Part shown: positions 1-11,373 of the stretch, piece after piece
Layout: every line of letters begins with the position of its first letter
Numbering within the stretch: the first letter of the stretch is position 1
Origin: Leptodactylus fallax
Taxonomy: Eukaryota; Chordata; Amphibia; Anura; Leptodactylidae
DNA length: 64,000 nucleotides
Assembly (NCBI GenBank): GCA_947044405.1
Contig: CAMRHE010000011.1
Coordinates: forward strand, 8,682,001-8,746,000
Reading direction: 5' to 3'
Translations under genes and position numbers: made by a program
Notes under the pieces: generated by a model
The model's database searches: none
What the model saw: only the letters and a program-made list of their open reading frames with translations
Told to the model about the DNA's origin: nothing

Positions 1-671
1 TATCCCCAAGTCTCATTCAGCAGCAATCTTACTCACTGTTTTATTATTTAATACATAATTGTAACTCTAGTTTTCACATCCCTGGCACATAACTTTACAT
101 TTATCCACATTAAAATTAATCTGCCATTTCTCTGCCCAAGCTTCCAGGTTCCATAAACCATCCTCTGTGTTGACTACTTTACAAATCTGCAAAAAATGAG
201 GTTCTACTCTGCAAACCATCTACCACGTCATTGATAAAAATATTAAAAAACAGTGCTGACCCCTGAGACAACACCCCACTGGTGACTGTAACCCAATCAG
301 AGTATGTACCATTAATAACTACTCTCTGTATCCTATCTGTGAGCCAGTTACTAACCCAGTGTTGTCATGTTATGTTCCAATATTTTAAATGGTACAGTAT
401 CAAACACCTTTGAAAAGTCCAGGTATACATTAACCAGGTCCAGTTTAGAACTTACCTCCTCATAAAAACTGATAAGTTTAGTTTGACAGGACCTATCCCT
501 CATAAACCCATGCTGGTACTGTGTTATAAGCTTATTACCATTGTCATTCTCCAGGATAGCATCTCTTAGAAATCCTTCAAATAATTTTCCCACAACAAAG
601 GTTACATTTACCAGCCTATACTTTCCAGGCTCACTTCTACACCCCTTTTTGAATATTGCCGTTGGATTACC
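1..671 (-). mobile_element. CR1-type LINE reverse-transcriptase fragment
   Basis: Read on the minus strand, the segment encodes the middle of a CR1-group reverse transcriptase. From 660 downward one sees a FKKG-type block, a VGKLFE block, a QHGF(M)RDRSC block and the catalytic-region block VYLDFSKVFDTVP (near 400-440). Past 350 the reading continues in other frames through a WLTDRIQRVVINGTYSDWV block and a DGLQSRTSFFAD block, the site of the F-ADD catalytic motif. Several stops and frame changes show it is dead. It runs off the window at base 1. The LINE resumes beyond the Tc1 element at 1594, so the two pieces were one insertion. The CR1 assignment rests on recognised family motifs; the clade was not tested with a tree. 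Confidence 0.85.
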
Positions 672-673
672 TA

Positions 674-1591
<918 letters not shown>

Positions 1592-1593
1592 CA

Positions 1594-1650
1594 TGCACAA
1601 ATCCTGTGGAACAGACCCAATCATTACTGAATCCCATATAAAGGTCTGTC
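1594..1650 (-). mobile_element. CR1 LINE, continuation beyond the Tc1 insertion
   Basis: On the minus strand this short piece reads through a SVPQDLCM block, the position where CR1 reverse transcriptases carry a conserved PQDWR-type block just before the FKKG block. That block is found on the other side of the Tc1 element, so this is the displaced upstream part of the same LINE. The upstream limit is uncertain because another repeat begins near 1652. Confidence 0.6.
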
Positions 1651-1651
1651 C

Positions 1652-1790
1652 AGTGGCGTAAGTACCGCCGTAGCAGCAGTAGCAACAGCTATGGTGCCTG
1701 CGACCTTTGGGGACCCCTGTTTTTTTTTTTTTGTTTTTTTTTTTAAATAGGTTGTTACCTGCTGGAGTAATTCCAGCAGGAAAACGGGCC
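1652..1790 (+). repeat. Interspersed repeat with GGCGTAAGTACCGCC start
   Basis: The block CCAGTGGCGTAAGTACCGCC is followed by a GTAGCAGCAGTAGCAAC run, a GACCTTTGGGGACCCC segment and a T-rich tract. A diverged relative with a GCAGCGGTAGCAGTCACTACC core and a GGGGGGACCC end occurs at 35,333-35,490. I know this style of repeat from frog genomes but cannot name the family. Boundaries are approximate. Confidence 0.55.
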
Positions 1791-1872
1791 CTATTTACTT
1801 ACCAATCCATGTTCCTGATCATGGCCACCTCCAAATCCATTTTTGCCCTTCAGGGGAAACCCCAATAAATAC

Positions 1873-2165
1873 TACTATTATTATACTTTGGGGTCTCTTC
1901 AAGTATAATGAATGGAGGCCCAGGGGAGGTGACAAACATAAAAACCAGTGTTACTCACCTCTCCTGGGCTCTGGCACGACTCCATGCTGTCTTCGGGCCT
2001 CTGTAGTCAAGTCACAAACGTCACGTGGGTCAGGCTGGCGTCGTGACGCATAATGACGCTAGCGTAACCCACATCTGTGATGTCATTGAAGAGGGTCGAA
2101 AATAGCAGGGAGTCGCGCCGTAGCCCAGGAGAGGCTTCCGCTCATTATACTCTGGGGTCTGAAAA
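1873..2165 (+). repeat. Palindromic repeat, 'TATACTCTGGGGTCT' family, copy 1
   Basis: The copy begins with ATTATTATACTTTGGGGTCT and ends with CATTATACTCTGGGGTCT. It contains a GGCCCAGGGGAGGTGA block and its complement-like TCACCTCTCCTGGGCT. The interior is CpG-rich, with several ACGTCA/TGACG-type words. A second copy lies at 11,374-11,734. It is probably a non-autonomous DNA transposon; the superfamily is unknown. It is inserted next to, or within, L1 sequence at 2166. Confidence 0.6.
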
Positions 2166-2329
2166 AACAACCTTGGACAATCTTGTCTTGTTCCATTAGA
2201 GATATGAAAGCTTTCAGAAAGAGTGCTATTAACTCACAGGTTGTGCATACAAAGAGAAGACAGCATCAATTGGGAATCCAAATTTCTTCAGGGTGGCCTT
2301 CATAAACTCCGAATCTACTCTATCAAAGG
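2166..2329 (-). mobile_element. L1 reverse-transcriptase fragment, downstream of the split
   Basis: On the minus strand this reads FDRVDSEFMKATLKKFGFP, the block that follows the AFDR motif of L1 reverse transcriptases, then degrades into stops. It is the exact continuation of the L1 that ends at AFDR near 3840: joining across the shared 12 bases CTCTATCAAAGG restores one frame. The remaining 3' part of the L1 is missing here. Confidence 0.85.
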
Positions 2330-2692
2330 ATTGCAGGTAGGTGAGTAAAACTTTTTTTTTTTTTTGTAGCGCAGTTGGGAGCATTTTAATAATATAAGGG
2401 GGTCGTTAGGAGGGGGAATTATAACTATAAGGGAGGATTCATTAGAGGGCATTATGACGATGGGGGTCATTTACATAAGGGGGCATTATGAACATAAAGG
2501 GGGTCATTTATATAAAGGCTATTAAGGAGCATTATGAATACAAGATGGGGGAGGTTATATATATAAGGGGACATTAGGGGGCATCATTTATATAAGGGGT
2601 CATTAGGTGCACAGTATTTATGTCAGGGGGAATCAGGGTCATAATATAAGGGGGCAATTTACTTAATTAAGGTGGCACTTGGGTTTTATTAA

Positions 2693-3047
2693 GGCTAAGG
2701 CCCCACGTAGTGGGCTGCAGCAAAAAGCACTGCAGGAAAAACTGTGGCAGTAATGCATTGCGGTTTTTCCCGCAGCGCTTTTCACAGAAAGTCTGCAGAG
2801 GTTTCCTTTGTGGACTTTTTGCTTCCATTATACCTATATGGGATACCACCGGTGTTCCTATAGGTTTAATTGACATGCTGCGATTTCCAAAACCATGGCG
2901 GTTTCTGAAATTGCAGAGTGTCCACTGCACGTATTTTTCCGCAATATGCAGATGGGATTCGCCGTCTACTTTGCAGGAACTGTAAAATGCTGTGTTTGTT
3001 TCCGCTGCAGCCAAACTGCGGTGTTTGCGCCACATGGGGCCCTGGTC
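2693..3047 (+). mobile_element. TTAA-flanked palindromic MITE, 'GGCCCCACGTAG' family, copy 1
   Basis: TTAA lies at both ends (2689-2692 and 3048-3051). The termini are inverted: GGCTAAGGCCCCACGTAG at the left and CACATGGGGCCCTGGTC at the right. The interior is a chain of imperfect inverted repeats (GCGGTTTTTCCCGCAGCG, TTATACCTATA, CTGCAGAGG). Related copies lie at 18,743, 45,498, 47,359 (inverted) and, more distantly, 60,263 and 61,790. The structure fits a non-autonomous TTAA-targeting DNA transposon; Kolobok or piggyBac origin is inference. Confidence 0.75.
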
Positions 3048-3054
3048 TTAAGGA

Positions 3055-3375
3055 GTTTAAAAGCTCATTTTATTGACGATCTATCCTCAGAATAGATCAT
3101 CAATAACAAGTAAGTGAATCCCCACTGATCAGCTGTATGAAGGGGCCATGACGCCTGTTTATATCACACGCTGTCTGTTTATAGAGACTGTGTGATGTAA
3201 TTACAGTCTTTTCACATAGACGTGTATAGGACGAGGCTGTAGTTACATTACATGGCTGCTATGAAATGAATGACAATATGTAAACAGAGAAGGGGTCACG
3301 ATTCTTACACAGGTACAGGTACGATTCATTCAAACAGCTGATGCTGGGGGTCCCGGGTATTGGAACCCAACTAAT
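3055..3375 (+). repeat. Palindromic repeat with GATCTATCCTCAGAATAGATC core
   Basis: A short palindrome, GATCTATCCTCAGAATAGATC, near 3079 precedes a unique-looking stretch ending GGGGGTCCCGGGTATTGGAACCC. Related palindromes occur at 21,124-21,171 and about 26,837. This looks like another amphibian short interspersed family. Ends are estimated. Confidence 0.45.
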
Positions 3376-3846
3376 TTTTTTTTACCTTTTGTTTACTTTT
3401 TAATTAGGAAATGTCTGGGGCAGGGAAGTTATTAATTCAAATATGCACTTGGGGGTATTATTCATTATGGGGGGTTATATTATATATTTTATAATTGGGG
3501 GTAGCAGCAGAATGGGTGTACAGGTAAAGACAATGTGGGTCAGGTGCCTAGAAAAAGTAAGGAGCCAAAGATGTCTGTGCTGCAAACTTTACAGAGACTG
3601 AAAGAAGTGGTCATGGCGGTCCAGATGAAAGAGATGGAAAATATGAGCAATTAGAGATGTTATCTGTAAGTCACTAAATGATACTGCACTGTATTCACCT
3701 AAATCATCTGCAGAGCCCTGTGTAGAGCCGATATATAACACTATATGGTCACCATATAGTAATAATATTGGTATACATAAGATGGGGGCCCACTTGGACA
3801 TTTTCGCTCCCTTGTGCTGAACCACTAGTTATGCCTCTATCAAAGG

Positions 3847-5646
3847 CGTTCTCTGCATCTACTCCTAGAAGAACTAAAGGATGTTTAGTGATTCGAGCAA
3901 GGTGGATCAGAGACAATAGTTTCACTGTGTTGTCCTTTCCCTCACCTCCTCTCCATGGACTTGGAATTCTGGACATGGACATAAAATTCTTCATGTTCTT
4001 CATGGACTGAGGTGGGCATTAGTGGTTTCCGATGAAGGGCTAAGATTTTCGCCCAAATATTCAGATTGCGGTTTAGTAGCGAAATCGGTCTTTGCCCTCT
4101 TTCGGGATCAATGTGATATGGGCTTATTGGGCCTGTCTTGGTAAAGATTTCCCTTGTATCAAGGCATTGCATACAAGTGAGAGTTGCGGGATAAAAAGTG
4201 GCTGAAATTTTTTATAATAAATTAGTGGGAATCCATCAGTGCCTGGGCTTTTCCCTACTGGAAAACTACGAAGAGCATCAGTCAACTCCTTCAGAGAAAT
4301 AGGTTCCATACGTTTAGTGATGAGGTCAGGAGGCACACAAGGCAAAGATAGGCGATCAAGGAAGTGTTGCGTCAGACGTTGCCTGTCTGAATCCGGTAGA
4401 TCTGATAGTTCAGACTTTAAGTTGAACAATTGAGAATAAAAGGAGACAAATTTGGCTGCAATATCAGAGGTTGAAGTTTTGACTTCCCCAGAATGGTTCT
4501 TGATATAGGAGATGAAGGAATGGGCCTTGGCATTGAGAATCCGTGAAGTCATGAGGCAACCACCCTTGTCACCATGAGCGTAAAGGAGTTTATGGAAGTG
4601 AAAGCGATGTTTTTCTGCTCTAGCATTCAGGAAATCCTGTAGCTTTTCTCTAAGAAGGAACAGTTCTTCTTGGGTTTTTGCCACCAGGGATTTCTTGTGA
4701 AGACTTTCTAATTCTGCTAAATGTGCAAGTGTTAGATCCAAGTCCTTCTGCCTCTCCTTCTTTGCTTTTGAGGCCATGGAGATGAGAATAAAATGAATAC
4801 ATGCCTTGTGGGACTCCCAGACTACAGTGGGGCATACATCGGGGGTGGAGTTGAGTGCAAGGTACTCGTCAAGATGTTTTTTGAGGAAATTGACATTGTC
4901 CTCTGAGTCCAAAAGGGATTTGTGTAATCTCCATGTCCACAGTCAGGGAAGAAGTTATCGCATCTCAATAGTTACTGAGACTGGAGTGTGATCGGATACT
5001 GTGATAGTACCTATTTGAGATTGAGTTGATAATGGAAAAAGATCCTGAGAGACAAATACATAGTTTATTATGTGATAAGAATGACCTGTAAGGGAATAAA
5101 AAGAATAGTCCCTGGTGGTAGGGTGTTGGGAATGCCAGACGTCCACAAGATTCAAGTCTTGAGGAGTGCTCATGAGCTTGCCAAGAGCCCGTTGGGAGAA
5201 TGAAGTGGAGGAGGAGGAGTCCAAGAAAAGGTTGAGGGTGATATTCAGATCACCACCTAGAATGAGAAGACCTTCAGTGTGTCAATGAGCCAGGACACTT
5301 GGCCTCTGTTGGGGGCATACAGGTTAGCGAATGTGTACTCCACAGATGCTATGGTGCCCTTGAGGAAGGGGGCTCTCCCTTCTGGATCAGAGTATTGCTG
5401 TTGGCACTGGAAGGGTAGTGAATTATGGAAGAGAATAGAAAACTATTTCGAGTCCGGATGGGTGATGTGGAACTACTGAGGGAATTGCTTACAAGGTAAC
5501 TTGGGTATTTTGGTTCCTTTAAAGTGTGTTTCTTGCAAGAAAGCAACACCAGTTTTCAAGTTGAGTAAAAAGAGTAGCACATGATGTCTCTTGTTGGTCG
5601 AATTTAAGCCGTTAATATTAAACGAGGTGCAATTTAGTTTGGTCAT
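3847..5646 (-). pseudogene. L1 ORF2 pseudogene (endonuclease and reverse transcriptase)
   Basis: The likely start is the ATG at 5644-5646 (minus), giving the L1 endonuclease N-terminus with FNINGLN and a catalytic FLQETHFK block. An NLYAPN block and then the C-terminal endonuclease part follow (5224-4955), with TTRDYSFYSL and the catalytic SDHTPV motif. An open stretch of 262 residues (4912-4124) covers the linker and reverse-transcriptase start, including KSPGTDGFP. A further frame carries GVDAENAFDR (3840-3990). Stops lie in the endonuclease around 5280-5480, and frame changes near 5225, 4930 and 4120 inactivate it. In life such a protein nicks DNA and primes reverse transcription at the nick. 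Confidence 0.88.
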
Positions 5647-7289
5647 AAGGTTATCGGATACTCAGTAGATATGCTTTTGTGCAAGTCCCAAGTGTTGGGA
5701 GGAGAACAAGAGCTAGAGGAAAAATGGAGAAAAAGTAAAGAAAGGGATAAGAAAAGAATTAAGAAAGAGGCAGGAGGAAAATAGGGAGCAAGGATGGGAA
5801 GGTTAGTAGGGAGGGGGTGTTATATGAACTAAGGAACTAAGTGTAGTCTAAAGGAGGTCTTGGCGGTCAGATCTGTATGTCCGCCAAGTAATGAAAGAAA
5901 AAACTGCTCAGCTGCAAACTTCAAACTTCAAAAGTAGTGAAGAAGAACAGTAAAATGGGAGTGGAGTGAGTCCTGATCGGGGGGAATTCCACAGCATACC
6001 AGATATGTTAATAAAATTAATATGTTCGACCGAGTGGTCAGGACGGTGTAATAGAAAAAATATAAGTGTAAGGGACTAAGCAGAAAGAGCATAAGTAAGA
6101 AAGATAGGAGATAGGAGCATAGTGAGAAGACGACTAAGTACAGTGTAGGATCATCCACTTAGATAATAAGTCAGTTACAGAAATTGAAAAGTCGAGCCGA
6201 GACATGGTGCTGAAAGGATAGCTGAGGACTGGTTGCGATGAGGTCAACATATGTCTATAACTCTCCACATCTATTCTAGGACAAGAAGATTAGTCCCCAC
6301 TGTCAATCGGCTCCAGTGTTGTCATTAAACAGCGCTGATTTTTCTATCCTATTGTTGGGTGTCAGATTATAAATCCTAGTTTCTTATAAAGAACCGGGAA
6401 AAGTTTGTGGGGGATCTACCATAATCGCTAGTAGTATAGATAATTCCACTCTATTATCTAAAGGAGAATCCCAAAGTGAACTAACAGGGCCTACTTTATA
6501 ATGGTTTCAGTGTTGTGACAGTAGGGAGCCGGTGTATGCATCGGCTGGTGGGGGAGGATGAGAGAGGAGGCGATTGGTATCCCAAGAGACTGTTCTAATA
6601 TGGAGAGCATAAATGGATTGGCAGCCACGGGGCGCACAAATGAACCCTGGGAGGACACCACAGAGGCAAATCAAATACAGGATGCTAAAGGAATGTCTCT
6701 CTCTGAATGCCCAACTCTGCAGCACACAACCCGCACACCACCCCCCTTGCCCCACCACATCGAAGTGGAAAGAGGACTGTAAACCAAAGCCATCACATTT
6801 GATTTATAAAGAAGGGGGAAAGGTGGGGAAGGGGGACAGGGGGGAGTGACAAGAGGGCATATTCCAGTGAAGCAAGCTAATAAAATATAGTACAACACAA
6901 ATATTGGCAATCCTTACAGTACTGGTCAGCGAATCTGGCTAAGATCGTGCTTCACATATTGAGAAAAGGGTATATGAAAATGTGGACGGTCTGCCACGAT
7001 TACCAAGCAGAGTTATAAGGATAATAAGGATCCCTCGGGTTTACGTCCACCCAGAGTGGACAGGCATAAGGCCAGTAGTAAGCAACAATGTTCGTACGAA
7101 ATTCAGTTAATGCAATAAACATTGAAATGCACATGTAACTAGTCTGGAAGACCCCCCATGGTATATATTGAACAAAAGGCAAGCAAAAAAAAAAAAACTA
7201 GCGTAGTGGGTATACAACCTAGATTAAAGCCAAATCTAGGTTTTGGTGACTTGATGTACCCTGAAACAAGGGGAGAATCTGCACAGAAA

Positions 7290-8168
7290 TCACCTCTTCT
7301 TGTATGGGAAGCCATGACAACACTTGCACAAGAGGGATCTCCAGGGTTGTCCAGGCGGTATCCATGTCTCTCGAAGTATATATATATATATATTCAGCCA
7401 GCGGCTGTTTTTAAGTATTGAGAGCCTGAAAAGGAACAAACAAGCATAAGATAAGCCATGGGCCTGTAAAGTCTCCAGTAATGGACGCATCGTGCCAGGG
7501 TGCCAGATCTTGCAACAGCTGAATAGTTGCGTCTGGAGCTGAGGTCTGGATGTTCTCTATCAACTGTACGGTAGAAGCTGGTTTGGGCCAAGCAGCTTTG
7601 TGCACCCTTTCAATGATCATGTCGGCTGCCTTGTCCTTTCTCACTAGAGATGTAAATATGGCGGAGGTGACTTTGGGCAGGGCATCTGGGGCATATTTTT
7701 CCGGGAGTCCTGGGATTCTGATGTTATGGCGGCAATTCCTATTCTCCAGGTCCTCCAACATCACATAGGACCTATTGAGATGATCCGTATGTATTTGCCA
7801 TAGTGCGGGAATATTTCAGCACTTCAACCAGCACGCTTTCTAGTTGGTCCACTCTTCTTCCTACAAACTTCAGACTACAGCACAGAGATCAGCTAACTCC
7901 ATAAGTACAGGGGTAATCGCTTGAGACAGAGTCTTGTGGAGGAAGCCTTTGGTGATTAGACCCGGGTTTAAGTCTGCTTGTGCGCTATTGCATCGGAGTC
8001 AGCAGCACCCTCCCCTACACTGCTGCTTTCCTCCAGCACTATTTTTGACTGCATGACAGGCAAGTGATTCTTCTTCTTCTTTAATAATTTCTGCATGTCA
8101 GCTTGCGTGTGCGACACTTTGGTTGGTTCAGGAGAATCAGTAGCCTTATCCCTTCCAATTTTGACCAT
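7290..8168 (-). pseudogene. L1 ORF1 pseudogene (RNA-binding chaperone)
   Basis: The minus strand encodes an L1 ORF1-type protein. An N-terminal region starting at 8168 carries TDSPEPTKVSHTQADMQKLL, a degraded coiled-coil region spans 7780-7960, and the RRM-like core at 7764-7500 reads LEDLENRNCRHNIRIPGLPE. A C-terminal block RPLLETLQAHGLSY (near 7450-7490) is the usual end domain. ORF1 proteins trimerise, bind the L1 RNA and act as nucleic-acid chaperones. Several stops and frame changes break this copy, and a (TA)8 microsatellite at 7376-7392 lies within its C-terminal region. It precedes ORF2 in the normal L1 order. Confidence 0.85.
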
Positions 8169-8170
8169 TC

Positions 8171-8830
8171 TGGGGTCGAACTAGTGATAAGAAAAGGTGT
8201 CTGTGGATTCTCATGTGGCAGAGCTGTGAGATGATGGGACAGCCCCCATTGCATTGTGGGCATTGTGCCTGCTGCTATATATAAGTCTCCTGTTTTGTAT
8301 GGACTGAAATTTTGTTATACAGCCACAAGAGCCCGCTGTTTGTCGAAGCCATACTAAAAAAAAACTATAATTTATCTGTGAATGATGACATCATAATTCA
8401 TTGGTGTGGTGGCCATCTTGGAGAGCAAGACCTGAGATCTGAGAGAGATAAGAACATTGAAAGGAGGAATCCAGCGTGATTCACGGCCAGGAATGCTTCA
8501 GGGGGTTCGGAGCTGTGGCGGAGTGGAGCTGATGCTGCTGGTGACCAGATTCCAGCGACATGGGAGAAGTTCGCTGACAGAGATGCTGCTAAGGAAGCAA
8601 GTGACAGCTCTATGCGGTACCGCACGCTCATCTGGAGGGGCTACTCATTTGTCCAGACTTATCGGTTGATCGTACAGAGCAGACCCAGTCCGGTAAGAGA
8701 ACTACGGCCCACTGCACCATCGCAGTGCGTAACCATGCACGCACCTCACCACTTCTTGGCGCCAAGCTACTTGGGACTGAGTTTGGGCCTGCATTTAGAT
8801 TAGATAGGTTTATGGACCATGTCAGTCACA
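8171..8830 (-). other. Possible L1 5' region; no gene seen
   Basis: This stretch lies upstream of L1 ORF1 on the coding strand. It is richer in G+C than the single-copy DNA and includes, on the minus strand, an AAGATGGCC word near 8410 that resembles the YY1-type site of many L1 promoters. A short open frame of 77 codons (8398-8631, minus) matches nothing I recognise. Whether it is the true L1 5' UTR or another repeat is undecided. Confidence 0.35.
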
Positions 8831-8839
8831 CTTCAACAG

Positions 8840-9362
8840 TATCTACACAATGGATGGCATGAAGTTTTCAAGCCTGTTCAGTAAGAAGCTTCTGAGGAAC
8901 ACTGTTCTGGCTATCTAGTCACTCTTCTTTTTCTCTTCATATTCTCTCTGTTATATTGGGTTTGGGGGGAATAGAGTCAGTTCTTGTTAAGATTGTAAGC
9001 GGTTGTACTGTACTACTGGTGCCCCGTATCACACTCCCTTTTCATTGTTTCTGAGTTAATGGTATTAACAGGTAATAAATGGCTGGTCTTTGGAAGCCTG
9101 CCAGTAGGTAAAATTATTGTATATATTATATAATATATACTATATACTATAGTATATATTAGTAGCAAATACTTTGAGAGCATCGTGCTGTGCAGCACAA
9201 GGGCCTCAGCCTTTTGGCTGAGTGTATGTGAATTTTTTTGGTTACTTATCGTTCATGGTCACGGTTGCCATGGTTCTTAAGTAAAATCTTGTTATGTTAG
9301 AACTGGTGTTGGAGTCATTTTCCTTGTTCGTGACTTCGCTGTATCCTGGGGAACCTACCCTG
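8840..9362 (+). other. Unclassified repeat-like segment, possibly LTR
   Basis: The segment carries an AATAAA-containing word near 9075, a TA-rich palindromic stretch at 9119-9160, a small stem-loop CTCAGCCTTTTGGCTGAG near 9207, and an end reading GGGAACCTACCCTGCTACAC. The style resembles a vertebrate LTR, but I found no matching second LTR, primer-binding site or coding region. No gene is seen. Confidence 0.25.
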
Positions 9363-9805
9363 CTACACAGCGGTCAGGCTCCACCCCCATAAGTTTAGTA
9401 TTTTTGTACACTCTCTATGAAAGATCTTATTAAAGTATACACAAAAACTTATGTCGAAGTCATTACTACCTGGGTGAAACCCGTCCTCCAATTTTGACAA
9501 TCTGCCAGGGCCATTTGTCAAAATTAGGTGTGAAAGAACTTCGCCTCTTGTGAGGTCCTGTACTAGTTGTGAAAGGAAATTGTCTTTTATAACTGACAAA
9601 AACTTGTTACCTTTGTTGGACTTGCAGGGTTTCTGCCTCCCAATTTATCTCTGGGTAGCTAAGTCCCCCATAATAATGTCGTAATTATGTTTACGGCCTC
9701 ATCAATTTGTCTTATTAGTAAATTTTCTGTCTCATCCATTATATTGGTGGACTTGTAACAAACGCCTATCAGTATTTTGTTATTCTTTATTCCTCCCCTT
9801 GTTTC
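9363..9805 (-). mobile_element. CR1-type LINE endonuclease fragment
   Basis: Read on the minus strand from 9805, successive frames give IGVCYKSTN (the usual YRPPN block), IIMGDLA (the MGDFN catalytic block), then NFLSQLVQDLTRGEVLSHLILTN, the typical end of a CR1-group apurinic endonuclease, and GSNDFDISF, the degraded GGSDH block. Frames change several times. This is a 5' and 3' truncated fragment. It could belong to the same family as the reverse-transcriptase piece at 1-671, from which it is separated by unrelated DNA. Confidence 0.8.
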
Positions 9806-9819
9806 CACTCATATGGACG

Positions 9820-11085
9820 CCACATGTGCCGTACTATTACGGCGCAGCTGCCCGGGTCTTATGGAAACGCGCTGTAATAGTATGGCGCAATGGTCGGGTG
9901 TCACTGTGTCCACCGTGACCAGTCTTTGACAGCAAACAATCCTTGCACCATGAATGGGGGGGATTCCCCCCTCCAGCCATGGTGATTGCTGCTATTGGTT
10001 AATGAAATCTGGCAGAAAACTGGCAGTGATTGGTGCTATACATAGCACCAATCACTGGCAAGGATCAGGGGGGCGTATAGTGGTGCCACCACCCCGTTCT
10101 GTGCAGATCGGCCAATTGCAGCCAAGGTGGGCAGTTTAATGGGACCTTGTTCTTGCCTCTCTAGCCTGCTGATTAATCCCTTAAGTACACAGGATAGATT
10201 AAACATTAATTTCATATTTTCCCTCACCCGTATTCCAAAATTCATAACTTTTTTATTTTTCTGTCATCATAGCTATGTGAGGGTTTCTTTGCATGACAAG
10301 GTGTACTTTCATTTGCCACCATTTTGGGATACATATAATTTTTTGATTAGCTTTTATTTTTACATTTTTTTGGGGTCCATGTGAAATAACACACAATTCT
10401 ATCAGAACTTTTTGCATTTTGTCTTTATGGGGTTACATTACAGCTTTGTCCAGCGAGTCATTACGATTAGTGAGATACCATATTTATATTGTTTTTTTAT
10501 TACTCTTTGCAGCTTTTACAAATAAAACATCACTTTTAGAAAATTAACGATTTTCCTGGGGTCACCGTATTCTGACGCCTATAACTTTTTTACTGTCCTG
10601 TTGACGAAGATAAGTCAAGGCTCTGTATTTGTGGGGCAAATTGTGCTTTTTATTGGTACCAATGTTTGGTATGTATGACTTTCTGCTCACTTTTTATTGT
10701 TATTTGTTTGGGAAAGCAAAGAGAACAAAATACATTAATTTGCGCATTGCGGTATATTTTTTTTTTAATGCCGTTCACCATATAGGATAATTAACACTAT
10801 TTTTGGATAGTGGGGACTTATACGCACATGGGAATACCTAACATGTTTGTTTATTTATTTTTGGTTACATTATATATATTTAAAAAAATAAATAAAGAGG
10901 GATTTCTTAACTTTTTATTATTTGTTTATTTTTTTTGTTGTGTAATACAGCCGAGAGTCGGAAGTAATGCAGCAGGCACAGCTCCTGTGCCCACAGCATT
11001 ACAGCGTCAAACTATTATGTCGCTGAGTATTAACTATACGCTCAGGGCAACGTAATAGTACAATGCAGAGTGTTAAGGAGTTAAA
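9820..11085 (+). repeat. 1.3 kb palindrome-rich repeat (DNA-transposon-like)
   Basis: Both ends carry an inverted word: CCGTACTATTACG at 9829 and CGTAATAGTACAATG near 11,050. The right end reads GTTAAGGAGTTAAAG. The left third is CpG-rich and holds a perfect hairpin (10,024-10,057); the remainder is T-rich with no long open frame. I recognise the style from frog genomes, where kilobase repeats starting TTAACCCCTTAA are common. Superfamily uncertain. Confidence 0.55.
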
Positions 11086-11373
11086 GTATTTACAGTATCT
11101 CTGCCTGACTCCTAATCCTGTGCATTGACTCTTATCCTGTCTCCTGGTTGATCATGACCTTGACCTTTGCATTGTTCCTGGATATTCCGTCTGCCTTGCT
11201 CTTTTGATTATTCAGCTGGTACCTATTCTTCTACTCTTGACACTTACCCTTGACTCAGTTTCTGTTTGCAGGTAAAGGTGGGTGAACCACACAAGATTTG
11301 TCCCACAAATATTTGTGAGGTTTGGCGCTCCATCTTGTTTTGTACAGAACTTGTTCAGATATTACCAGAAGTG
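11086..11373. other. Pyrimidine-rich repeat-like spacer
   Basis: A run of CTGACTCCTAATCCTGTGC-like words with many TGACCTTG/CTTGAC motifs gives a loosely repetitive pyrimidine-rich stretch up to about 11,270. No open frame or RNA gene is seen. Confidence 0.3.

Larger units (their letters stand above)
2330..3834. mobile_element. 1.5 kb composite insertion splitting the L1
   Basis: The insert is flanked by a 12-bp direct repeat, CTCTATCAAAGG (2318-2329 and 3835-3846), which interrupts the AFDR codons of the L1. Inside are a T-tract at 2351, a loosely repeating stretch at 2385-2680 built on GGGGCATTATGAACATAAGG-like words, two smaller palindromic elements (2693-3047 and about 3055-3375), and a 3400-3834 segment ending ACCACTAGTTATGC. 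On the minus strand it starts GCATAACTAGTGG, recalling the GGCGTAAGTAC start of the repeat at 1652. No coding capacity is seen. The class is unknown; a 12-bp duplication fits retroposition better than most TIR transposons. Confidence 0.65.
3835..8170 (-). mobile_element. L1 LINE, minus strand, ORF1 and N-terminal ORF2 retained
   Basis: Minus-strand order is ORF1 (about 8168 to 7290), an inter-ORF stretch, then ORF2 endonuclease (from 5646), linker and reverse transcriptase up to the AFDR motif at 3840. The 3' remainder of the reverse transcriptase begins again at 2329 after an inserted block. The 5.6-7.2 kb part carries no recognisable protein and is pyrimidine-rich on the coding strand near 5.7-6.2 kb. 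All reading frames are broken. The two-ORF arrangement and motifs are L1-type; the assignment to a Tx1-like or other frog L1 branch was not tested. Confidence 0.85.

Noticed and set aside
9200..9230. CTCAGCCTTTTGGCTGAG resembles the start of U2 snRNA
   Set aside because: The match is limited to a short palindromic word, and the bases that follow do not continue as U2. No promoter elements are seen.
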